Both the position numbers and the translations under genes were made by a program. This document shows positions 41,618 to 51,924 of a stretch of 53,400 bases of DNA, piece after piece (the stretch's first letter is position 1; every line of letters begins with the position of its first letter). Below the pieces are notes generated by a model. That model was not told the DNA's origin, ran no database searches, and worked only from the letters and a program-made list of their open reading frames with translations. The stretch covers positions 1 to 53,400 of the forward strand of contig QBLS01000029.1 in assembly GCA_003249015.1 (NCBI GenBank), in the 5' to 3' direction. Origin of the DNA: Pseudanabaena sp. (GTDB taxonomy: Bacteria; Cyanobacteriota; Cyanobacteriia; Pseudanabaenales; Pseudanabaenaceae).

Positions 41618-43105
41618 CTAACTAGTAAAAATCTCCTTTAATCTGAATTTCACCCAATCCGTAAAGCGATTGCTATGCTCACTGATCTCTAATAGACCTA
41701 GATCCTGTAACTGTTGGCGAATGTCTTGATAGATTTTCTTTTCCTTGGTTAGTTCTTGAGTGAAAGTTTCTGCTAAATCAGGATGCAGCCGTAACAAGCG
41801 ATCAAAACTATGCCTATTAATCACAAATACGCTGGTATCTTCTAAGGCGATCGCTGTACTTGTGTATGGTAAATTGAGCATAATCGCAACCTCTCCAAGA
41901 ATGTCTCCTGACCGATAAACCTTAACGTGCTGATTAAGTCTATTTACTACAGTTTCAATAGAACCTGACAATAATAAATAGAAGTAACTACCAGTATCAT
42001 TTTCTTTAAAAACTATTTCTGACTTCGCAAAAAATTTGCGATAGCCCGTTTCAATGAGTTCTCTAAGGTGGATATCAGAGCAAACATTAAAATGAGGTAG
42101 TTGCCGCAGGGAATCATGAATTGAGATCGAATTGCGTAAACTTTTAGCTAAGGATGGCTGAGATTTTGAAGGTTTAGCTTGGGTGGAAGTCTTACCATTA
42201 TTTGATGATTGAGGCTCTAGAAATTGTGATGTTTCCTCTTTGAGGTCATCAATATTACGCAGCCATAGATCTCTTTGGGGAATAGGTATGGTGATTCCTA
42301 ATTGGCGAAAATTATGTTCAACAATGAAATTAAGAGAGCTTCTTACTAAAACTCCTTCGTCAATTTGGGCTATCCATACCCAAAGCTCAAACTCTAGACC
42401 GCTTTCGCCAAATCCTTTAAAAATCACCCTTGGGGGAGGCTCTTGTAAGACGGCAGATTCCATATAGGCTGAATTTAACAAACTCTCAGTGACTAAAATC
42501 GGATCGCTGTTATAGGCGACTTTGACGGGTAAATGGATTTTGCCTGTAAGACTTTTATAGCTCCAGTTGAGAACTCGATTACTTGTCAAGTTACTATTGG
42601 GAACCACGACATCACCACCATCAAAGGTGCGAATTACCGTAGACCTTAGGGCAATTTCTTTGATATGTCCTGAAAGTCCGTCAAATTCAACGTAATCACC
42701 TATTTGCAGCTTACCTTCAATTAAAAGAGTTAAACCACTAATTAAGTTTTTGGTGATTTCCTGAAATCCAAAACCAACACCAATTCCCAATCCTCCAAAA
42801 GTGACGACTAGGGGAGCAATGTTGAGTCCATTGATTTGGAGGACAATTACAAATCCAAAAGCTCCAATACCATAGGTTCCTAAGGTAGCGATCGCCTCTC
42901 TTTGACCTTGACTTGCACCAAGTCGAGGTAATATCCGATTTTTGAGTAGGTTTTTACAGAGTACGCAGAGTAACATAACTGTCAGAAATGACAGCACTAA
43001 CTTAATTAGCCATAGGATAGAAATAGATTCTTCGCCAACTTTAAATATAGGAGCTTGGAGAAGTTGACTTGTAAATATGAAAAACTGTTGAAGATGGGGA
43101 TTCAT
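41618..43105 (-). CDS. Second MscS-type channel with C-terminal cyclic-nucleotide-binding domain
   Basis: 495 residues from ATG 43105; the TTG at 43126 is less likely. Two N-terminal spans (ILWLIKLVLSFLTVMLLCVLC, TLGTYGIGAFGFVIVLQ), pore helix LVVTFGGLGIGVGFGFQEITKN, beta domain LQIGDYVEFDGLSGHIKEI and VVVPNSNLTSNRVLNWSY. A Ser/Gln/Asn-rich linker (about 300-340) leads to a CNB domain with GDILGEVAIMLNLPYTSTA. Same domain order as the gene at 5673 but clearly diverged, so an old paralogue. Single gene. Confidence 0.9.
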   Translation of the reverse strand: MNPHLQQFFIFTSQLLQAPIFKVGEESISILWLIKLVLSFLTVMLLCVLCKNLLKNRILPRLGASQGQREAIATLGTYGIGAFGFVIVLQINGLNIAPLVVTFGGLGIGVGFGFQEITKNLISGLTLLIEGKLQIGDYVEFDGLSGHIKEIALRSTVIRTFDGGDVVVPNSNLTSNRVLNWSYKSLTGKIHLPVKVAYNSDPILVTESLLNSAYMESAVLQEPPPRVIFKGFGESGLEFELWVWIAQIDEGVLVRSSLNFIVEHNFRQLGITIPIPQRDLWLRNIDDLKEETSQFLEPQSSNNGKTSTQAKPSKSQPSLAKSLRNSISIHDSLRQLPHFNVCSDIHLRELIETGYRKFFAKSEIVFKENDTGSYFYLLLSGSIETVVNRLNQHVKVYRSGDILGEVAIMLNLPYTSTAIALEDTSVFVINRHSFDRLLRLHPDLAETFTQELTKEKKIYQDIRQQLQDLGLLEISEHSNRFTDWVKFRLKEIFTS

Positions 43106-43121
43106 TAATTTTTGTATAAGT

Positions 43122-43190
43122 AGCAAGGCATACCGCGTAGCGAACGGAACAATTTTTGGCTTTGGGCTTTAATCATGCTGAGCTGCTTAG
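43122..43190. repeat. Degenerate module H5 repeat
   Basis: AAGTAGCAAGGCATA...CCGCGTAGCG...GGAACAATTTTTGGCTTT...CATGCTGAGCTGCTTAG keeps the order of the 52-bp hairpin at 29616 but its arms no longer pair well. It sits just upstream of the second channel gene. Confidence 0.5.
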
Positions 43191-43213
43191 TTGCCCTACT
43201 TCATTACGCAAAC

Positions 43214-44686
43214 CTAGAGTAATTCAAATACATGGTATCCCCATGCTGGCATATCTAAGTAAAGTCCAGAAGTAAGTAGAGATTCACCACTGCGATTATA
43301 TTCTACTGTTCCCATTAAATCCCTCAATTGATATATAGAATTAGACAAATCTGACCAAGGCATTTTTAGGTAACATTGACTTTGATTGGGAGCGTAGTTA
43401 ACTACAGCGATCGCCCGTTTTCCATCCTGATTTTGCCAAGCAAAGGCAATGAAACATGACCAAGTCCAATTACCTTCCCAAGCAGGGTTAGCTTGCAATA
43501 ATTGCCAATTGCCTTGGCGAAATAGATCTTGGTTGAGAACTTGAAGCAAATTGTGATAAAACCTCTGCAAATTTGGATTAACTAACTGTTCTGGAAAACG
43601 ACAGAGATGGACGGATACTTTTGTTCGCCAGCCTTGTAATTGTCCTTGATGAAAGAATCGTAATCCTGAGCAGAAAAAAGTGACGATCGCCGCCGCTTGA
43701 TGGACGTTGTTAGGAAAAGCTGTTGCTGCACGAGGTTCATCGTGATTTTCTAGGAAGCGAGTAGATTTTTGTTGGTAACTTAGATCAGCTTTAAAATGAT
43801 CTCTCACTGACTGGGCTTGTTGATGATGGAGGCGATCATATAGCCGCTTATCGTAGGTATAGTCAAATCCTTGCTGTTGTAACTTCCATTCTAAATCCCA
43901 ATAAACCTCAGCCATGAATGTAAAATCTGGATAGCTTGCTTTGATTTTACCAATAGCTTTTTCCCAGAAAGATACTATCTTAATCCCCCATGTTTTTTGA
44001 AAAATTTCTGGTAAAACTAGCATCGCCATATCACAACGCAAACCATCGCACCATTGAGAAATTTTTAATAACTCGTTGATAAGAGAGCTCTGTAATTCAG
44101 GGTTGCCATAATTGAGTTGTAACGTATCCACCCAACCATCAAAATAGGGGTCACGACCATAGGCAAAAATAGTTGCGCCCTGTGATAACTCTAAATTGAT
44201 ATAATTTTGCGGCTGTTGGGCAAGTTGCGCTTCTGTCCCAGAGACATAGTAATCAGGATGTGTGGATACCCAAGGATGATCGATCGCTGTGTGGTTTGGC
44301 ACAAAATCTAACATCAATTTCATTCCTCTTTGATGTAGGCGATCGCGCAATCTTGTTAAAGCCTCTGGCGTTCCTAAACTCTGATGGAGGGCGTAGTTAC
44401 TAATCGCAAAGCCAGATCCACAAATATCTGCTTCCTGTAAATCTGGGAAAGTTGCTTGATATTCAGCCAACCAGATCGGATTAGAGCGAGAGACTTTGCG
44501 CCCAATCTCTCCCGTTTGCCATACGCTCAGGAAATAAATCCAATCAAATCCTAAATTTGCTAATTGATCTAACTCGGGATCAGGAATATCGTCTAGAGTT
44601 ACAGAACGACCAAGCTGAGCCGATAGTTGACTGAGCCAGACGCGAGTATTGATTTGATAAAGCGAAGGATAGCGATAGTTGCTCAT
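43214..44686 (-). CDS. Alpha-amylase family (GH13) glycosidase
   Basis: 490 residues. GH13 regions: LMLDFVPNHTAIDHPW (region I), GLRCDMAMLVLPEIF (region II, nucleophile Asp), FMAEVYWDLEW (region III, acid Glu) and FLENHDEPRAA (region IV). The N-terminus YPSLYQINTRVWLSQLS and TRLRDRLHQRGMKLMLD are usual for cytosolic GH13 enzymes. No signal peptide or starch-binding domain. The exact activity (amylase, trehalose or sucrose-type) cannot be told. Upstream 482 bp gap (44687-45168) has no clear gene except a doubtful 61-aa frame. Confidence 0.9.
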   Translation of the reverse strand: MSNYRYPSLYQINTRVWLSQLSAQLGRSVTLDDIPDPELDQLANLGFDWIYFLSVWQTGEIGRKVSRSNPIWLAEYQATFPDLQEADICGSGFAISNYALHQSLGTPEALTRLRDRLHQRGMKLMLDFVPNHTAIDHPWVSTHPDYYVSGTEAQLAQQPQNYINLELSQGATIFAYGRDPYFDGWVDTLQLNYGNPELQSSLINELLKISQWCDGLRCDMAMLVLPEIFQKTWGIKIVSFWEKAIGKIKASYPDFTFMAEVYWDLEWKLQQQGFDYTYDKRLYDRLHHQQAQSVRDHFKADLSYQQKSTRFLENHDEPRAATAFPNNVHQAAAIVTFFCSGLRFFHQGQLQGWRTKVSVHLCRFPEQLVNPNLQRFYHNLLQVLNQDLFRQGNWQLLQANPAWEGNWTWSCFIAFAWQNQDGKRAIAVVNYAPNQSQCYLKMPWSDLSNSIYQLRDLMGTVEYNRSGESLLTSGLYLDMPAWGYHVFELL

Positions 44687-44986
44687 ACTGTTGATTATAT
44701 TAATGGCAGTCCAGCAATATCAACCTTTACCATATCTTCAATAATGAGAGGAGATAAATAAACTGAGTCAAGATGAGGGATTCTCTCAGCAAACGTTAAG
44801 GCTTTACTTCTCATAGTGTAATGATCCCATATTAATCTTTACCTATCTAGGGAAACAAGAAAACCCCATACTTAAGTTCAGGTTGATATTAGTAATTTAG
44901 GCAAAAGAATTGAAGCGTGTTTGACATAACATTGTGTACATTCTTTAAGCAAATTTTATATCGCCTTGTAAGTATGTGGGAAACAG

Positions 44987-45172
44987 TTGAAGAATCGGAA
45001 CTTAAGTAAATGGATTAAAAAAATCAATTTTAGCACTTCTCATACATATCATATCCGTGATGACCAGAACAAAGAGCAATCCCTCAAAAAGCTCAAACAG
45101 AGAAAGAGATTTGCTGCTGCCTTGTCTTGGAAAAATCTGCATGTTTTATTAGCTAAGAGATTGGAAAAATGA
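44987..45172 (+). CDS. Doubtful small basic protein, 61 aa
   Basis: A TTG-initiated frame, very lysine-rich (EQSLKKLKQRKRFAAALSWKN), whose stop overlaps the aquaporin start by 4 nt (ATGA), the arrangement of a translationally coupled gene. There is no good RBS and no known family. It could be chance. Nothing else gene-like lies in this gap. Confidence 0.25.
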   Translation: MKNRNLSKWIKKINFSTSHTYHIRDDQNKEQSLKKLKQRKRFAAALSWKNLHVLLAKRLEK

Positions 45173-45975
45173 ACTACAAGCTATTTCGTAGCCATTTACC
45201 TGAATATCTAATTGAAGCATGGGGATTAGGAAGCTTTATGGTTTCGGCTGGACTTTTCAGTACGTTGATCACTCATCCTGATTCTGTTATGAGCAAATTG
45301 ATTCCTGATCCTTTTTTCCAAAGGGTACTAATTGGAATTGCTATGGGTTTAACGGCGATCGCGATTATTTATTCTCCTTGGGGTAAGCAATCGGGCGCAC
45401 ATCTTAACCCTGCTGTAACACTTACTTTTGCCAGACTAGGCAAGGTTAATCCCTTTGATGCTCTGTTCTACAGCATCTTTCAAATTATTGGAGGATTGCT
45501 CGGTATTCTACTGGTTGCGCTCTTGCTAGGAAGACTTTTTACTTACCCACCGATCGCTTATATCGTCACTGTTCCCAATACAGACACGATGATTGCCTTT
45601 TTGGCGGAAATGGCGATCGCTTTTATGATGATGTTAGTGGTGTTAGTAACTAGTAATAGGCGCAAATTAGCTCCCTATACAGGAGTGTTTGCAGGGTTTC
45701 TAGTTATGCTCTACGTTATTTTTGAGTCGCCAATTTCAGGATTTGGAATGAACCCTGCTAGAAGCCTTGCTTCGGCAATACCATCAGGAATTTGGACAGA
45801 TATTTGGATTTATCTCACTGCTCCTATTTTAGGAATGCTGTTAGGAGCAGAGGTTTATATAAGGTTCTTGGGATTTCGTAAGGTTTCATGCGCTAAGTTA
45901 CAACATCCCCAACACTATCGCTGTATTCATTGCGATTATCAAAATCGTTTACAAGAAGCGTTATTTAAAAAGTGA
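45169..45975 (+). CDS. MIP-family channel (aquaporin/glycerol facilitator)
   Basis: 268 residues with six spans and both NPA boxes: GAHLNPAVTLTFARLG (about 76-91) and FGMNPARSLASAIP (about 193-206). Residues before the second NPA and FARLG/LGKVNPF resemble the Major Intrinsic Protein group rather than typical AqpZ. The C-terminal tail of about 30 residues after the last helix is unusual: HPQHYRCIHCDYQNRLQEALFKK, with CxxC. It may pass water, glycerol or another small solute. First of four same-strand genes dealing with sugar oxidation and hydrolysis. Confidence 0.88.
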   Translation: MNYKLFRSHLPEYLIEAWGLGSFMVSAGLFSTLITHPDSVMSKLIPDPFFQRVLIGIAMGLTAIAIIYSPWGKQSGAHLNPAVTLTFARLGKVNPFDALFYSIFQIIGGLLGILLVALLLGRLFTYPPIAYIVTVPNTDTMIAFLAEMAIAFMMMLVVLVTSNRRKLAPYTGVFAGFLVMLYVIFESPISGFGMNPARSLASAIPSGIWTDIWIYLTAPILGMLLGAEVYIRFLGFRKVSCAKLQHPQHYRCIHCDYQNRLQEALFKK

Positions 45976-46011
45976 CTTTCCAACATCATACTTTCATCAA
46001 GGATAAACCCC

Positions 46012-47571
46012 ATGTCTACCGAAAACTACGACGTTATTATCATTGGCACTGGAGCAGGTGGTGGTACGATCGCCTACGAGCTAGCTTCTACGGGCAAAAA
46101 GATTTTAATTCTAGAGAGGGGTGGATTTTTGCCTAGAGAAAAGGAAAATTGGAATGCTGCTGATGTCTATCTGAAGGAGCGATATCATACCGAAGAATTG
46201 TGGTTTGACAAAGATGATAAAGCTTTTCGTCCATCCACTGGTTATTGGGTCGGTGGGAATACGAAGGTATACGGTGCGGCATTACTGAGAATGCGCGATC
46301 GCGACTTTGAAGAAGTGAGTCACAAAGATGGTATCTCGCCAGCATGGGCTGTCAAATACGATGAATTTGAACCTTACTACACCAAAGCCGAGGAACTTTA
46401 TACCGTTCATGGTCAATCTGGGCAAGATCCTACGGAGCCTAGTAGAAGTGCTGAATTTCCCTATCCTGCGGTTAGTCATGAGCCACGAATGCAAGAAATT
46501 AGCGATGGGATTCAGAAGCAGGGATTACATCCATTTAATTTGCCTTTGGAACTAAAGTTAAATGAAGTCGATCGCTCTTTAAGTACTTGTATTCGTTGTA
46601 ATACCTGTGATGGATTTCCTTGTTTGGTACAGGCGAAAGGAGACTCAGAGATAAATGGGATTCAGCCAATTCGCCCATTGAGCAATGTAACTTTGTTGAC
46701 TAATGCGAATGTCCTGAAACTACTAACTAATGAGTCGGGCAACCAAGTTAACGCTGTCGAAGTAGAGGTTGCTGGTGAAGTGCAGACTTTCACAGGCAAT
46801 ATTGTCATAGTTGCCTGTGGTGCGGTGAATTCGGCGGCTTTACTGTTGCGATCGGCTAATGACAAACATCCTCAGGGCTTAGCAAATAGCTCTGACCAAG
46901 TTGGGCGCAACTTTATGAAGCATCTCTGTGTGGCGATGGTGGCGATCGGGCTGAAGCCAAATCCAGCTAAGTATCAAAAGACGATCGCTGTGAGTGACTT
47001 CTATTGGGGAGATGCTGAGTTTCCCTATCCGATGGGGTTAGTTCAGAATACTGGTAACGTGCTGAAGGACATGATCCCAGCCGAAGCACCGCCGCTTTTG
47101 GCTCCCTTAGTGAAGTTAGTTCCTAGTTTTGAATTGGAGTTAATTGCCGAACATACTACAGGCTGGTGGTTGCAAACTGAGGACTTACCCGATCCTAATA
47201 ACCGAGTGCAGGTAGTTGGTGAAAAGTTGTATCTGGACTATGTACCCAATAATCAGGAGGCAAGCGATCGCCTAACTAAGCGATGGACGGAAGTACTGAA
47301 AAACATTGATCGCGACGAGCAGATAATTCCCTTTGGCATTTATCCTCGCAATAATATTCCCTTGCAAGCAGTCGGACATCAATGCGGAACCTGTCGCTTT
47401 GGTGACGATCCCAAAACCTCAGTATTAGATCGCAACTGTCGCACCCATGATGTCGAGAATCTCTATGTTGTGGATGCTAGCTTTTTCCCCTCTAGTGCGG
47501 CAGTTAATCCTACGCTCACGATTATCGCTAACGCCATTCGCGTGGCAGATCATTTGAAAAGTATTTTATAG
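46012..47571 (+). CDS. GMC-family FAD-dependent oxidoreductase
   Basis: 519 residues. N-terminal Rossmann FAD site YDVIIIGTGAGGGTIAYELAS (about 5-25) with the glutamate LILERGG. A cysteine-rich stretch CIRCNTCDGFPCLVQ lies near 195-210. The C-terminal GMC block is VGHQCGTCRFGDDPKTSVLD, then VVDASFFPSSAAVNPTLTIIANAIRVADHL (about 484-513). Family members oxidise sugars or alcohols (glucose, choline). It follows the aquaporin gene by 36 bp and precedes a glucose-dehydrogenase-like SDR. A hairpin terminator overlaps its stop. Confidence 0.9.
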   Translation: MSTENYDVIIIGTGAGGGTIAYELASTGKKILILERGGFLPREKENWNAADVYLKERYHTEELWFDKDDKAFRPSTGYWVGGNTKVYGAALLRMRDRDFEEVSHKDGISPAWAVKYDEFEPYYTKAEELYTVHGQSGQDPTEPSRSAEFPYPAVSHEPRMQEISDGIQKQGLHPFNLPLELKLNEVDRSLSTCIRCNTCDGFPCLVQAKGDSEINGIQPIRPLSNVTLLTNANVLKLLTNESGNQVNAVEVEVAGEVQTFTGNIVIVACGAVNSAALLLRSANDKHPQGLANSSDQVGRNFMKHLCVAMVAIGLKPNPAKYQKTIAVSDFYWGDAEFPYPMGLVQNTGNVLKDMIPAEAPPLLAPLVKLVPSFELELIAEHTTGWWLQTEDLPDPNNRVQVVGEKLYLDYVPNNQEASDRLTKRWTEVLKNIDRDEQIIPFGIYPRNNIPLQAVGHQCGTCRFGDDPKTSVLDRNCRTHDVENLYVVDASFFPSSAAVNPTLTIIANAIRVADHLKSIL

Positions 47572-47606
47572 CCAAAGGCAAGCAAAGCTTGCCTTTGGCT
47601 ATTTTT
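47570..47606 (+). terminator. Terminator-like hairpin after the GMC gene
   Basis: A 14-bp perfect stem AGCCAAAGGCAAGC with complement around AAA (47570-47583, 47587-47600), followed by ATTTTT. It overlaps the stop codon. The SDR gene starts 27 nt later, so read-through or partial attenuation is likely if they share an operon. Confidence 0.75.
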
Positions 47607-47626
47607 AATTATTTTGGAGAAAAACA

Positions 47627-48409
47627 ATGAGATTAAAAGGTAAAGTTGCATTAGTTACAGGTAGCAGTCAAGGAATTGGACAGGCGATCGCAATACGATT
47701 AGCCAAGGAAGGCGCAAATGTCGTGATTAATTATCGTTCCCATCCTGAAGGTGCGGAAGAAACTCTAGCCAAGGTAAAAGAAGCAGGAGGTACTTGTCAT
47801 CCTATTGATGGCATTACGATTAAAGCCGATACTGGCACTGTTGCCGAAGTGCAGCGCATGATTGCCGAAAGCATCGACTATTTTGGACAATTGGATATTT
47901 TGGTTAATAATGCTGGCATTGAGAGACATGCGGACTTTTGGGAGGCAACGGAAGCGGATTATGATGCGGTTTTGAATGTCAATCTTAAGGGTGTTTTCTT
48001 CGCGACTCAAGCTTTTGTCAAGCATCTGATGGCAACTAAGCGCGGTGGGAAAGTGATTAATATTAGTTCTGTCCATGAGGAGCTACCATTTCCGCACTTT
48101 ACATCCTATTGCGCCAGTAAAGGTGGCTTGAGAATGATGACTCGCAACCTTGGTGTAGAGCTTGCCCCCTACGGCATCACGATTAATAACGTTGCTCCAG
48201 GGGCGATCGAAACGCCGATCAATACCAAGCTCTTAAACGATCCAGAAAAATTGGGAGCCTTATTACAGAATATCCCAATGGGAAGGCTGGGCAAGTCTGA
48301 AGATGTGGCGGGCATGGTCGCCTTTTTAGCTTCATCCGATGCTGATTATGTGACGGGTTCTACCTTTGTTGTAGATGGCGGACTTCTCTGGAATTATCAC
48401 GAACAGTAA
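47627..48409 (+). CDS. SDR-family dehydrogenase, glucose 1-dehydrogenase-like
   Basis: 260 residues, a classical short-chain dehydrogenase. NAD(P) site is VTGSSQGIGQAIA (about 10-22), NNAG (91-94), catalytic Ser about 145 (INISSVHE), YCASK (Tyr about 158, Lys about 162), then PGAIETPIN. The C-terminus VTGSTFVVDGGLLW is typical of glucose/ribitol-type enzymes. A run VINYRSHPEGAEETL after strand 2 suggests NADP preference. Probably oxidises a sugar or sugar alcohol; exact substrate inferred from neighbours. Confidence 0.88.
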   Translation: MRLKGKVALVTGSSQGIGQAIAIRLAKEGANVVINYRSHPEGAEETLAKVKEAGGTCHPIDGITIKADTGTVAEVQRMIAESIDYFGQLDILVNNAGIERHADFWEATEADYDAVLNVNLKGVFFATQAFVKHLMATKRGGKVINISSVHEELPFPHFTSYCASKGGLRMMTRNLGVELAPYGITINNVAPGAIETPINTKLLNDPEKLGALLQNIPMGRLGKSEDVAGMVAFLASSDADYVTGSTFVVDGGLLWNYHEQ

Positions 48410-48424
48410 GTATAGGCGGCGCGA

Positions 48425-48520
48425 ATATATACCCTCATCCCCCAGCCCCTTCTCCCGCAGGAGAAGGGGAGCAATCTTGTTCCCCTCTCCTGCGGGAGAG
48501 GGGCTAGGGGTGAGGGCTTT
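48425..48520. repeat. CCCTCATCCCC / GGGGTGAGGG inverted repeat
   Basis: ACCCTCATCCCCCAGCCCC and GGGGCTAGGGGTGAGGG are the outer arms; TTCTCCCGCAGGAGAAGGGGA and TCCCCTCTCCTGCGGGAGA are internal. A common spacer repeat in cyanobacteria and other bacteria, also known as a repeat with CTCCTGCGGGAG core. It separates the SDR gene from the glycosidase gene. Confidence 0.65.
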
Positions 48521-48558
48521 ACGGATTTCTAAGTAACATTAGTTAATAGCTTAAAATC

Positions 48559-51210
48559 ATGACCGAAGAAGAATTAAGACTAGCAGCCGATCGCGATCGC
48601 CAAGCCCATTGGCGCAAGTGGGGATCGTATTTGAGCGATCGCCAATGGGGAACGGTGCGCGAAGACTATAGCAAAGACGGCGAAGCTTGGAATTATTTTC
48701 CCCACGATCATGCGCGATCTCGTGCCTATCGCTGGGGTGAAGATGGCATTTTAGGTATTTCTGATAATCATCAAAGGTTATGCTTTGCGATCGCGCTCTG
48801 GAATGGTGAAGATGCCATTATCAAAGAGCGGCTGTTTGGCTTGACTGGTCAAGAGGGTAATCATGGCGAGGATGTTAAGGAATACTATTTCTATCTCGAC
48901 AACACGCCCACCCATTCCTACATGAAGGCTCTTTATAAATATCCCCATCAAGCCTTTCCCTATGCCAATCTAATCCAAGAAAATCGTAATCGCGATCGCT
49001 ATCAACCAGAATATGAACTGATGGATACGGGGATATTCGATAGCGATCGCTATTTTGATGTATCGGTCGAATATGCGAAAGCATCGCCGACGGATATTTT
49101 AATTCAAATTAAAGTGACTAATCGAGGAAGTCAATCTCAACGCTTACACCTATTGCCGAGCCTGTGGTTTCGCAATACTTGGTCTTGGGGAGATGGTAGC
49201 GACAAACCTCAGCTTAAAGAAATCCATGCTGATGGAAATATACGGATCGTTGACGCTCAACATTCGACTCTAGGCAATTATTGGCTTTACTGTAATGCTG
49301 CTGAGCAGAATATTCCATCAATTCTGTTTACAGAAAATGAAACCAATTACGAGCGATTATTTAAAGTCAAAAATACTTCTCCCTACGTCAAAGATGGGAT
49401 TAATAATTATTTAGTTAGCGATCGCCATGATGCGATTAACCCCGAACAAGTTGGCACAAAAGCGGCGGCACATTACGATCTAGAAATTGGCTCTCAAGAA
49501 ACTAAAGTCATTCATCTGCGTTTAACGGACTCTCAGCAACCCCAGCCCTTTGGTGCTGATTTCGAGAAAATCTTCCAAAAGCGGCAGCAGGAAGCAGATG
49601 AATTTTACAAGCGCATCACTCCTTTTGAGATTTCTGAAGACGAGCTAAACGTCCAGAGACAAGCTTTTGCAGGGATGTTATGGAGCAAGCAATTTTATTA
49701 TTACATTGTCGAAGAATGGGTAGATGGCGATCCTAAATATCCATCACCACGTCCAAATATTCGCAATCATGAATGGAAGCATCTATTTAGTGATGAAATT
49801 ATCTCAATGCCCGACAAGTGGGAATATCCTTGGTTTGCGGCTTGGGATTTAGCTTTTCATGCCATTCCCCTTGCAGTCATCGATCCTGCCTTTGCGAAGC
49901 TCCAGTTAGATCGGCTGACGCGCGAATGGTTTATGCATCCTAACGGTCAACTTCCCGCCTATGAATGGGCATTTAGTGATGTCAATCCGCCCGTTCATGC
50001 TTGGGCAACCTTGCGAGTTTATCAAATTGAACGGAAGATGTATGGCTATGGCGACCAGCAGTTTCTAGAGCGCGTATTTCAGAAGCTACTCCTCAACTTT
50101 ACTTGGTGGGTAAATCGCAAGGATGCTGAAGGAAATAATGTCTTTCAAGGTGGATTCTTAGGGCTGGATAATATTGGCGTATTCGATCGCAGCAAAGAGT
50201 TACCCACAGGTGGCTTTATCAATCAAGCGGATGGTACTAGCTGGATGGGAATGTATTGCTTGAATATGTTAGCGATCGCCCTCGAACTCGCCAAAACTAA
50301 CTCTACCTACGAAGATATTGCGAGTAAGTTCTTCGAGCATTTCCTCTACATTGCCGATGCCATGAATGGGATTGGCAGTACTAATGTGGATCTCTGGAAT
50401 GAGGAAGATGGCTTTTATTACGATGCGCTCAATCTGCCCGATGGTCGTCATTTCTCGCTCAAAGTCCGTTCTGTAGTGGGATTAATTCCCCTTTTTGCGA
50501 TCGCTACTTTAGAGCCAGATATCCTAGAAAAATTACCCAACTTTAAGCGGCGTATGGATTGGTTTATTCACAATCGTCCTAATCTCAAGGAAAATGTTGC
50601 CTGTATGGAAACTAAGGGTATGGGTGCAAGGAGACTATTAGCGATCGCCTATAAAGATAAGCTCAGAAAAATCCTAGCGAAAATGCTCGATGAAAGTGAG
50701 TTTTTAAGTCCCTATGGCATTCGTTCTATTTCCAGATATCACAAAGACCATCCCTATATCTTGAAAGTAAATGGGCATGAGTACTCCGTAGATTATCAAC
50801 CTGCGGAATCCAATATCAGTCTATTTGGTGGCAACTCCAACTGGCGAGGACCCATTTGGTTCCCAATTAATTATCTAATTATCGAATCCTTGCAAAAGTT
50901 TCACTATTACTTAGGTGATGATTTTAAAGTGGAGTTTCCTACTGGATCGGGTCAGGAGATGAATCTTTGGCAGGTGGCAACTGAGCTATCGAAACGTTTA
51001 ACAGGAATTTTCTTGGAAGAGGCTTCAGGCGATCGTCCTGTATATGGCAACATCAAAAGGTTCCAAAACGATCCCCATTGGCATGATTTGATTCTTTTTC
51101 ATGAGTATTTTCATGGAGATAATGGTGCTGGGATTGGTGCTAGCCATCAAACGGGTTGGACAGGATTAGTCGCCAAATTAATCTTGCAATGTGGAGAGTA
51201 TCAGTCGTGA
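48559..51210 (+). CDS. MGH1/GH63-like glycoside hydrolase
   Basis: 883 residues, no signal peptide. A beta-rich N-part ([34 protein letters not shown]) is followed by an (alpha/alpha)6 domain with [19 protein letters not shown] (catalytic-acid region), [53 protein letters not shown] and [14 protein letters not shown]. These are the MGH1/GH63 blocks of glucosidases and mannosylglycerate hydrolases. In cyanobacteria this gene often accompanies GMC and SDR genes. Substrate probably a small alpha-glucoside. Followed by a 216-bp gap (51211-51426) with no feature seen except a HIP1 site at about 51242. Confidence 0.85.
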   Translation: MTEEELRLAADRDRQAHWRKWGSYLSDRQWGTVREDYSKDGEAWNYFPHDHARSRAYRWGEDGILGISDNHQRLCFAIALWNGEDAIIKERLFGLTGQEGNHGEDVKEYYFYLDNTPTHSYMKALYKYPHQAFPYANLIQENRNRDRYQPEYELMDTGIFDSDRYFDVSVEYAKASPTDILIQIKVTNRGSQSQRLHLLPSLWFRNTWSWGDGSDKPQLKEIHADGNIRIVDAQHSTLGNYWLYCNAAEQNIPSILFTENETNYERLFKVKNTSPYVKDGINNYLVSDRHDAINPEQVGTKAAAHYDLEIGSQETKVIHLRLTDSQQPQPFGADFEKIFQKRQQEADEFYKRITPFEISEDELNVQRQAFAGMLWSKQFYYYIVEEWVDGDPKYPSPRPNIRNHEWKHLFSDEIISMPDKWEYPWFAAWDLAFHAIPLAVIDPAFAKLQLDRLTREWFMHPNGQLPAYEWAFSDVNPPVHAWATLRVYQIERKMYGYGDQQFLERVFQKLLLNFTWWVNRKDAEGNNVFQGGFLGLDNIGVFDRSKELPTGGFINQADGTSWMGMYCLNMLAIALELAKTNSTYEDIASKFFEHFLYIADAMNGIGSTNVDLWNEEDGFYYDALNLPDGRHFSLKVRSVVGLIPLFAIATLEPDILEKLPNFKRRMDWFIHNRPNLKENVACMETKGMGARRLLAIAYKDKLRKILAKMLDESEFLSPYGIRSISRYHKDHPYILKVNGHEYSVDYQPAESNISLFGGNSNWRGPIWFPINYLIIESLQKFHYYLGDDFKVEFPTGSGQEMNLWQVATELSKRLTGIFLEEASGDRPVYGNIKRFQNDPHWHDLILFHEYFHGDNGAGIGASHQTGWTGLVAKLILQCGEYQS

Positions 51211-51426
51211 TTGGAGCGATCACCTATCAATTTCTTGATTTTGCGATCGCCAATAACTTCTCGGAACTAAGTAATAAAGTCAACAATTTTTGTTAGCTTA
51301 GACTTTGCTAAGATCTATAGATAAGTTAACGGGCATATCAGTTTTGGATAACGATGCTGTTCATCGTCTGCCGATAACCTTTGCTACAATGACAACTAAC
51401 CATGCTAGTTTGTAGAAACAGAGTTG

Positions 51427-51924
51427 TTATACAGAGTTCTTATGGGAAGAATACAACAACTCCCCATGCTCTATCACATACTTTAATGGAATTTTAGGAT
51501 TGTTGATGTCTTTGCCACCTTTACTATGCCATTTTTCTTCCCACTGTGTATAAAAATACTCTAAAGCTGGTGGTGTAAGTTTATAGATGGACAATAAGTT
51601 TATTCCTTTATAAACAGCAAATATCCAGTCAACTTGCCGATATTTTTCAATAATACGGGGATTAATATGGTGGTGAGTAGAAAAACTCTTTGTAAGAGCT
51701 ATATTCACTGATTTTAGCTCAAATTCATTGCCATCAGAATCTTTAGCATCATTTCCCTCTCTGCCTGGTATAACTGTTAAACCCGTTACTAGGAGAACTT
51801 GTAGAATTTTCCCACCATTGTCTTGAAAGATATCATTAATGCCATGTTTGACTGCTAAGTCTTGGTATTGCTGAATATAGGGAAATAAGTCGTCAAGAAT
51901 TACTTTGTCTGGATGAGGTATCAT
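51427..51924 (-). CDS. pvuIIR: PvuII-like type II restriction endonuclease
   Basis: 165 residues (PvuII itself is about 157). It is strongly PvuII-like along its length: [85 protein letters not shown]. Active-site residues are Asp59, Glu69 and Lys71 (PvuII Asp58, Glu68, Lys70) with the HHH at 84-86. Recognition of CAGCTG is inferred from similarity. It overlaps the controller gene by 4 nt (ATGA), as in the PvuII system. No HIP1 in the R-M block. Confidence 0.93.
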   Translation of the reverse strand: MIPHPDKVILDDLFPYIQQYQDLAVKHGINDIFQDNGGKILQVLLVTGLTVIPGREGNDAKDSDGNEFELKSVNIALTKSFSTHHHINPRIIEKYRQVDWIFAVYKGINLLSIYKLTPPALEYFYTQWEEKWHSKGGKDINNPKIPLKYVIEHGELLYSSHKNSV

